A DNA stretch of 64,000 nt. Origin: Dendrolimus kikuchii (taxonomy: Eukaryota; Arthropoda; Insecta; Lepidoptera; Lasiocampidae). A program made the position numbers and the translations under genes. The DNA is taken from NCBI GenBank assembly GCA_019925095.2, contig CM034398.1, positions 11,981,001-12,045,000 on the forward strand, in the 5' to 3' direction. The notes beneath the pieces are model-generated. The model ran no database searches, was not told the DNA's origin, and saw only the letters and a program-made list of their open reading frames with translations. Below are positions 23,001-32,000 of the stretch, one piece after another (position 1 is the first letter of the stretch; every line of letters starts with the position of its first letter).

Positions 23001-26000
23001 CAACTGTCCAGTTATGATAGTGTTTATCACAGCAATTGAAGAGTTGTGAAGTATGTTTAATGTTAACAGGTAATTTAATTATATCTCAAATTAAAGAGAA
23101 TAGTCATTTTGTTTTCTTAAAGTTAGTAATGATTTTTTTATTTTCAATACTTTGATACTGACACTAAAAATCTGCCTGGTTTAGTGTAGCTCAGTTGCGA
23201 AATAGTTCAAAGGTGGAATTCTGGTGTGATTAACACGCTTTTGTATGCACTGGTGTAGTTAAATTGTATTATTATATACCTTGCTCTGTTACAATACACT
23301 TTTTCCCAAAATCAATGCTACTTGCAGCATTAGTTAACGTTTAGATACACTTAAAATTGCTGCTATCTATGAACCTATTCTCATAAATAAAGCAGAAACA
23401 TCAGGATATGTAAGTAGCGCGCAGAAGGTTTGCCGATGACTACTTACTATTATTGTGTTGTATTACTTACTATTATTGAATATACTTATGTAAAGTATAT
23501 ACAATAAATAAAAAATAAAAAAAAATATATTGCAACAACTATTTATTTAACCTTTTGAAGTGAAACTTCGATATAGACGGGGTCTTACGATTTTTCTGTC
23601 ACGAAAAAGCGTTACGGCCGCGTGTTCTAACCAGGGTTGGGCAGTATTTGAAATACTTGTAATTGAAATACAAATACGTATTTTGTATTTGTATTTCAAT
23701 TACTTCTTAAAAATGTAATTTGTAATTAGTATTTCAAATACATATTTTTGCAAAATACATTTCATAAAATACATTTAGCTACCTTATTGATGGGTGTGTT
23801 CTTCAGAAAATAGCGCTCGATAGCCTTCATAAGCAAAATGGTGACCGCTAAATATTAGGTACGTTCTGCAGTACTGGCCATTTAAAATAAATATTTTTGT
23901 TTGGCTAACATATATAATTTCAAATTAATTTTACTTTAAAAACATGTTTTTTTTAATTAGTCATTTATTTATTGATAAGCGTTATGTCTTCTTCGCATTT
24001 GAATCTTTTTTGTCATCATTGATAGTTAAAAATTCGAGTAATTATGGAATTAAGACTACCGTCGTGGCAGCAACGCGGCAAGAGCGACAAGCAACATCAA
24101 CGACCTTTATGAGCGAACACTACAATGAACGCACCACTTGTTATTGGTTTGCCCGCTTCCATTCTGGAAATTTCGACCTTTTTTTATAGCTGGAGTACAG
24201 CAGACAGGCTGACGGCCCACCTGATGGAAAGCAGTTACTGTCGCGTATGGACATTTGCAACACCAGAGATTTTATCAACCCGCTGCCAGCCTCGAAGAAA
24301 TTTTATGACACCCTTTTTGAAAAACTCCATATCGTAGCGGTGTGGAAAAACCTCGGCTGGGAGCTCATTCCAAATCCCCACGGTATGCAAGAAAAAGGTT
24401 CTACAGAACCATCGCGTACATGAGCGAAGCGGCTTAAGGAAGTGGGGTGAAATCCCAATACATGGCGAGCGGTTCGATGGTAGAACGAGGACGAACACAC
24501 CATTCTATACAGTTCCTCCGAATACTCCCCGTTATACAGTCAGTAGAATACGTAGAGAGAAGCGAAGTCTCTCATAAAGCCAAGCGTATCTAGACCGTCT
24601 GTGAGTATGGGATCATTAACAACGTAAACGGCTCGACATTGAATACAGTCTACGGGATCAAGTTGGTAGCCAGGTGCTCCAGCCCAAAAGTGTGAGCAGT
24701 ACTTCATTTTTTTATTTTTTTATTGCAGGAGTTCAGCAGACAGGCAGACGGCCCACTTGATGGTAAGCGGTTACCAACGCCTATGGACATTTGCAACACC
24801 AAAGGTGCTACAATGCGCTGCTGCTCTCGTAAAGGAGACTGGAACCTGGTCACTAATGCCGGAACACAACACAAGGTTGTTATGGCGGCATACTCTAGAC
24901 CAGGGGTGGTCGCCATCCAGTCGAGCAAATCCTGTACCACCTGGCTGTGGGTTGTTTAGTCGGCTCTTACGACAGGCCGCCGGGCCGCAGGAAATTCTAT
25001 TCTTTCTCCGTTCCTGCACGGACCATATGCGAGCTCACCTGGGTTTTATAAAGACAAAGGGGTGCCGCGGTGTGAAGTACTGCTTGGACCGGTTTAACAT
25101 TCCCAGCTTCTTAGAGGCAAGTTTTTCCTTGCCTTCAAGATGGCCCCTTAACATCGTTCGCGATGTCAACACTGAGGATCCCAATACTCTTACACATACA
25201 CACAACCCTGGGGCACACCAGCGTTGATGGGCTTGAAACTTGAGCAACAACCGTCGACAACGACTTGAATGCTGTGCTCATCAAAAAAGCTGGATAGCCA
25301 GGTGCAAGACCCTTAGGGTAACCCATACGATGGCCGCTCCGATAGAAGAGACCTGTGCCAGACCCGGTCGAAGGCCTTAGCAATATCTAGAATTCTAGAC
25401 CAACTGCCAGTGCTTCCCCTTTGCTCTCAATGGCTTCAGCCCAACGGTGGGTTAGGTAAACCAAGAGATCCCGAGCTGAGCGACCGTGGCGGAAGCCGTA
25501 TTGCCGATTGTTTAGCAGCTGGGAATCTTCGAGGTAACACAGAAGTTGCGCGTTGATAATATGCTCCATCACCATTGAGAGCAAAAAGGTTATTGCTATA
25601 GGCCTATTCGACGTGTCTGCTACATCCCCTTTTTTGGGGACAAGGTACACATGGGCAATCTTCCACGAAGCGAGGACCTTATAGTAAGAGAGAGTGAAAA
25701 GTCGGGTAAGGACTGGCTAGGGACAGCTCAGCTAAACACGTCTGCAGCACAATGGCAGGACTGCCATCAGGACCAGAAGACTTTTTGACGTCGAGGGAGA
25801 GGAGAGCACATCGGACTGCTTTTCGAGTAAAGCGCACCTCCGACATTCTAGACTCACACTCAAGGATTGTAGGTGGAGTTTCTCCTATGTCTCAAGAGTT
25901 GAATTGGCCGCAAAGATTTCACCCAGAAGATTAACTTTAACTGTGACGGCGTGTACCAGACGGTCGACCACTGTGCGCAGAGGTGGAAGAGACGCCCGAC

Positions 26001-29000
26001 AAAAGTTTCCTTCGACAGCTTTGGTGAAGGGCCCAAAAAGAAATGAATCGTAACGGACAAGTGGAAAAACGAATGGCAACGGATAAGTGGAAAAACGAAT
26101 CGCAACGGACAAGTGGAAAAACGAAAGGCAACGGATAAGTGGAAAAATGAATCGCAATGGACAAGTGGAAAAACGAATCGCAACGGACAAGTGGAAAAAC
26201 TTCAATTGACAAGTGACAAAATGAATCGCACCAAATTTTAACTTGAGTTCTACGGGCAGATTGTTAATGTACTTGTCCAATTTGAAAACCTGCCCGTAAA
26301 ACTTCCAAGTTAAAATTTTGTTGCGATTCATTTTGTCACTTGTCAGTTGAACAATCTGCGCACGGGTGTAGTGTTTTAGGAGTAGTTAGACCACATCTAG
26401 GCCTATACACTGGAATGGAGAGAACATCTGAGTAAACATAGTGTACGACTCCTTCTAGTGTAGCGGACTGACAACCCGCACAAATTCGCTGGCAGGGGCT
26501 AAATGAGGAAAGTGGAAAACCAGTATATGTACCACATATTTTGAGATTGCCTGAAGAAGAATAAATTTGTACACATTGTTACAGTAAATCTTTTCCGAAA
26601 AGTAGAGCAGAGCTCGTGCAAGTCTATAGTGAGAAGTGAAGCTCAAAAGATAGTACAACCGACCTGTAAAGTTAAGTTAAAATAAGTTATACCTGTTGGT
26701 CGAGTTCTTCTTCATCCGCCTCATTGTTGTCTTCAGGCGTCAGCAGCGCGTCGTCGGCCTCGGCCTCCCAGCTGTCTACGGTGGGGGATTGGTCGGCGGG
26801 TGCGGCGGGCGGTACGGGCGGGGGCTCCTCCACGCGCGGAGATGCCGACGCGGACACCGCGCCTCCCTCGCCGCTCTCACCACCACCATCGCCGCAACCT
26901 GACGACGCGGCACATCATCAATTGAGAATGGTATGTAATATAATATTATCTTTTAAATTATTTATCTCCAATTTGAAACAGAAATTATTAGGTTGGGGAA
27001 AAAGTTTCTTCGCATTTTATATAAAAATTCAAAAGGTTTTTTTATAAAGTTTATTTACATTTGACTAAAGAATGTAGGTGCCATTTTGTTGGATAACTTT
27101 TTGCCATCTTGTAGATAGGGACGTGATCCCATTGCTATAAAAATTTTAGGGCTTCTGATCAAAAAACTGCGACAAGTGGTTTTGGCAGTCCTCTCGTGAT
27201 GTTAACCTGACACTGCCTAAGGAATTCTGCAGAGACCGAAACAGGTAAAATGTGAAGGTGAAGGTCAGGACTATACGGCGGATGCATTAACACCTCCCAG
27301 CCAAACTCGTAATTTTTGCTCAGTGGCTAAAGATGTGTGAGGTCTAGCGTTATCGTGGTGAAAAACCACACCCCTTCTGTTGATTAATTCCGGCCGCTTT
27401 CTCTCAACTTTTTGCTTTAATCTCATCAGTTGTTCGCAGTACAGTTCAGAATCGATGGTCCTGCCTGGCGGTAACAGCTCATAATGAATAATGCCCTTCC
27501 AATCCCACCATACACACAGCATCACCTTGTTGCGAGTTAACCCGGGTTTCGCCACAGTCTGTGAAGCCTGACCGGCCTTTGACCACGATCTTTTTCGCAC
27601 GTTCTTGTCGTACGTGATCTACTTTTCATCACCAGTTATCAGCTTCTTCAAAAATGGTTCGGTTTCATTACGTCGTAATAAAGAATCACAAATGAGTACA
27701 CGGTTCATTAGGTTTCTTTCAGTGAGCTCATGAGGCACCCAAATATCGAGCTTTTTTGTGTACCCAGCTTTTTCAAATGCGCCAAAACCATTTTGTGGTC
27801 AATTCCCAGTTCTCCAGCTACATCGTAACTACTAATATGCCGATCTTGCTCCACTTTTTCAAAAATGGCATCAATTTTGTCCGTAACAGGGCGACCAGAG
27901 CGACGTGCATCTTTGATATCAAAATTTCCGGATTGAAAACGCTTAAACCAAATTTGCGCTACTCTCACAGATACTGCTGCATTAGGTCTATAAACATCAC
28001 AAATTGTTTTCGCGGCTTGTATTGCATTTTTATTTTAAAATGTATCGAATTTCTTCATTAGATTCACTCATTTTAACAATAAGAAAAACAAATGAAAATC
28101 ACACATTTTCCTAATCTGAATTTGGAATTCTCTTTTTTAAAATTAAAACTTTTTAATGATACCAAAACCGACCAGATACAAATGGTATAGCTAAAGAGAT
28201 CTTATTACAAGTTCATACATACTATATGCGAAAAGACTTTTTCCCCAACCTATTATATGTTTAATATTAAAATAAAATTTGAATTATTTTTAAGTTAAAT
28301 CTTTTAAAACGAAACCTGAAATAAATAAACACTTATTTTAAGATAAAGACAGGATATTTAATAGTACCTAACAGATGCACTCATTTTGTTAGTCATGTCA
28401 ATAGTTTGAGAGGTCACATGAACTGGATGAGACTAGGCATTTATTAACTTTAAATGGATTTGTGTAGTCAGTCACAGGTACTGCTATTTATTAAGGCTGG
28501 TGTGCATAGACATTTTACTGACCGTTAAAATAAAATAATCGCTGATTAGCCATATAGTTTTAGTGATATTTTATTTTAACAATCGGTTAAATATCTATGT
28601 ACACCAGCCTAAGTATTGCAAGATAATATGGCACACACATATAATCAAACTGTTACTAAACAAAATTTGAAATTTTTCTGGGCGAGCACTTAGTTTCCAA
28701 GTTAATACCTAATCTAAAAAAAATAACAAAACCTTACCCATTGATGGCAATGATCTAGGCTCAGTATTCCACAACTTAATTTTAATGTACTGTCAATCAT
28801 GTAAACAAGATGTCACACACCTTATAATTTAGAAGAAATGTGTTCTTGAACAAAAAAATGCCAATATTTCATACACAATTTTACTAACGCAAATATGTCA
28901 AAGGTGGCATCTACCACCACAGAAAAGCACTTAGACACTAGTGATTGCTGTAAGAGACTTTGTATTATATTTAACAACTGTAGTTTCACTACTTGACAGT

Positions 29001-32000
29001 AACAACTAATTTTTGGCATACTTTGTATAGTTCTGGTTTGGATCTAGGTGTGCAATAAAGTGTGTGCCACTAATAGCCACTATTGCAGTGGCTGTTTATT
29101 TTAATTAAATTAAAATTATTTATTAAATAGAATTGTCACTTTTTAATTCTAAAATATTACTAACATCTATTTTTATTAAAAAATTCAAATTATTCATTAT
29201 TGTAAACATATAAAAACAACTATATAAGTATTTGTATATGTTTAAAGATGAACCCATCTTCGAATAGGCTATATAAGAATTCTACAGTCCAAGTCGAGAC
29301 AGGTAAATGTTAACAAAGTAATCATAAATATTGTATATAATTATAATATAAACTTCCTGGTGTGATGGTATTGCTTCCTGTTATAGTGTAAATAGCCATG
29401 AAACACATTTTACTATTTCTTGTTTTGAAATAATCAAAAGATTAAAGACCATAATTTTTTTTTTTATTGCAGATCAGCAGACAGGCAAATGGCCCACTTG
29501 ATGGAAAACGGTTACCATCGCCTATGGGCATTTGCAACACCAAAGGTGCTACAAATGCGCTGCTGCTCTCTTAAGGGAATATTTTCATTAAAAAAACAAC
29601 TATTATTGACTGTTTTTGTTTATGGCAGCTTAAAAAATATTTTTAATATTGTTACGAGTTGCGAGACTCGAATTAAAATGCCGTTAGAATTACTATTGAG
29701 TTTATTAGAACTATACAAACACATATAACACAGGTACAAATATAACAGAACACAACAAGTCCAAACGTAATGCAGAAGGTCGTAATTCAATAAAACGCGC
29801 AAAGTCCGTCACTTATTAGATTGCCGATTGTAGTACACACGTCTAGCTTCGCTGGTGGTTCTCGCTCGACTGACTCCTCCCTCAATCGGGCCTTTGCTTT
29901 ATACTGCACAAATGCAATATGTTCGCCCGGCAGCATGGACCGAATTTGGCTAATGATTACAATACAACAATAAGCCGTATGCCAAAAAGTAAACAAAAGA
30001 AGACAACTATAAAAGAATTTCATGCTTAGTTTCAGATATGCAGGTGTATTTAGTGATTGTCGGGCCTTGAGATGTAACAATATTAAAAATTGAAAATGTA
30101 CACTTCAAAATTAATATTGTTCAAACAAATTTCTACTACTTGGAACTTTAAAATAGTTTGAAAGTTATGAGGATGGTGTTAATTTTTAATGCTTAGTTTA
30201 GTATTGTAAGTCATTCATAAATATTAATATGATTCTCTAAGACACAGTTCACTGAATTTTCATTTTATTCATTTATTATACATATGATAATAAAGAAAAA
30301 AGTAAAAATAATGGGCCACCACTTTTTTCCTTTTCCCTTCACCATTGTATTGTATTGTACCATTGTGTTGTATATTTGTAAAATACACCATCATAAAATA
30401 TGCTAAATTTCGGGTTATTCCCGATTCAACCCATGAAGTCACAACCCACAAATATATTTTCCCAAATCAACCCATTTTTATTCCCGTTTCCACCCACTTC
30501 AAAACTAGTATAAAAAATCAGAGAATTTATGTACTATCTTACTAAAAGTCATAGTTGAAAAATCTTAACTCGAAAATCACATACTTATGTGATACTTTTT
30601 TCCCAGGAATCCCGCGGAAATTTTCCTAGGAACGGTTAAAAGTGACCATATTGAAAATTTTTAGAATGCAATGCGATTTTGTCATAGATGAATAGAATTT
30701 TTTTGAAATAAAATCTGTGGTATTTTTCATTCCGGGAATCTCGTGGGATTTTTCTCGGAATTGGTTGAAAGTGGTAAGTAAGCATAAAACTTAGCTGAAT
30801 TGGATACGACTTATACTAAAACAATAATTTGTCCTTTTTTAAATGCTGTGGTACTTTTTGTCCCAGGAATCCCACGGGATTTTTTTGAAAGTGGTTCAAA
30901 TAATTTACGTTGCATAAAAATTAGCTGATTTCGATATGATTTGATAAGAAAGATAGTTTAAATTTTCTCAAATAGTGTGGTACTTAATATCCCAGGCATG
31001 CCACAGGAATTTTTGCGGAAGTGGTTTGTAGTGATTATTATGTAGAAAAATTATCTGATTGGGATGTGATTGATACTAAAATAATAGTTTATGTTCTTTT
31101 TTAAATGTTTCCATATTTCATGTCAGGAAATCCAGTGAGAATCTTCCCGGGACTTTGTTTAAAGTGGTTAAGGTGCATAAACATTGGCTAATCCCAATAC
31201 GATTTTTACGAATGACAGTTTACATTCTTTTTTTAAATGCTGTAATTTGTAATTGTATTTTTCTGAAAATCGATCACACTGCTAAAATTACCATGAAAAT
31301 TTGCTGTGATACTCTTATTACAGAATAGATTGGTACTACCATAACATTTTGCATATCTGACCAATACCAAAACTTTTTTTTTAATTTTCCAGGATTTCTC
31401 AACTTTGAAATCACACTATTTTAGGATTTCCTTGCTATGAAAATTTCCATATTTATTAGTAGTATCTTTAGTAGAACACTTGAAGTTGTCTATAACTTTA
31501 GTAAATTACTTATCTTGGGTTTTTAGAGGAATTTCTGGGGTTCATGTATTTTCGTACTAATTAACCATTACTCTACTGGAAATAACCTCTGATTTGAAAT
31601 ATTGGCAAAATTACTGTAATTTTCATCACCTGTTCAACGTGGACGAAGTCACGAGATAATTCTAATTAAATATATGAAATATTAAACACAGAGTTTCATT
31701 TTTATGCTATCCATATGTGATTGTCATTGTTTTTGCTTTGGGTATAATTGGGAATACCATTTAGGTTGAGGTAGGAAAATTTGAAAAAATAAGTTGTGTT
31801 TAATTGGGAATAGAAATGGGTTGATTCAGGATTTTTTTTAATGGATCAATCTTATTTGAACTTTGAAGCCTACAAGTTCAAATAATGAAGATGAAAACAT
31901 AATTGGTGCTTCTACAGCATGCAAACACAAGCTGAAAGCAACCAGTATCAAGTATTGAAGATTTTTTAAAGCTTGTACCTATTATGTATATGTTTTATTA

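Noticed and set aside
26036..26200. CRISPR-like array
   Set aside because: Units are contiguous 26-bp tandem repeats without spacers, in a eukaryotic intron.
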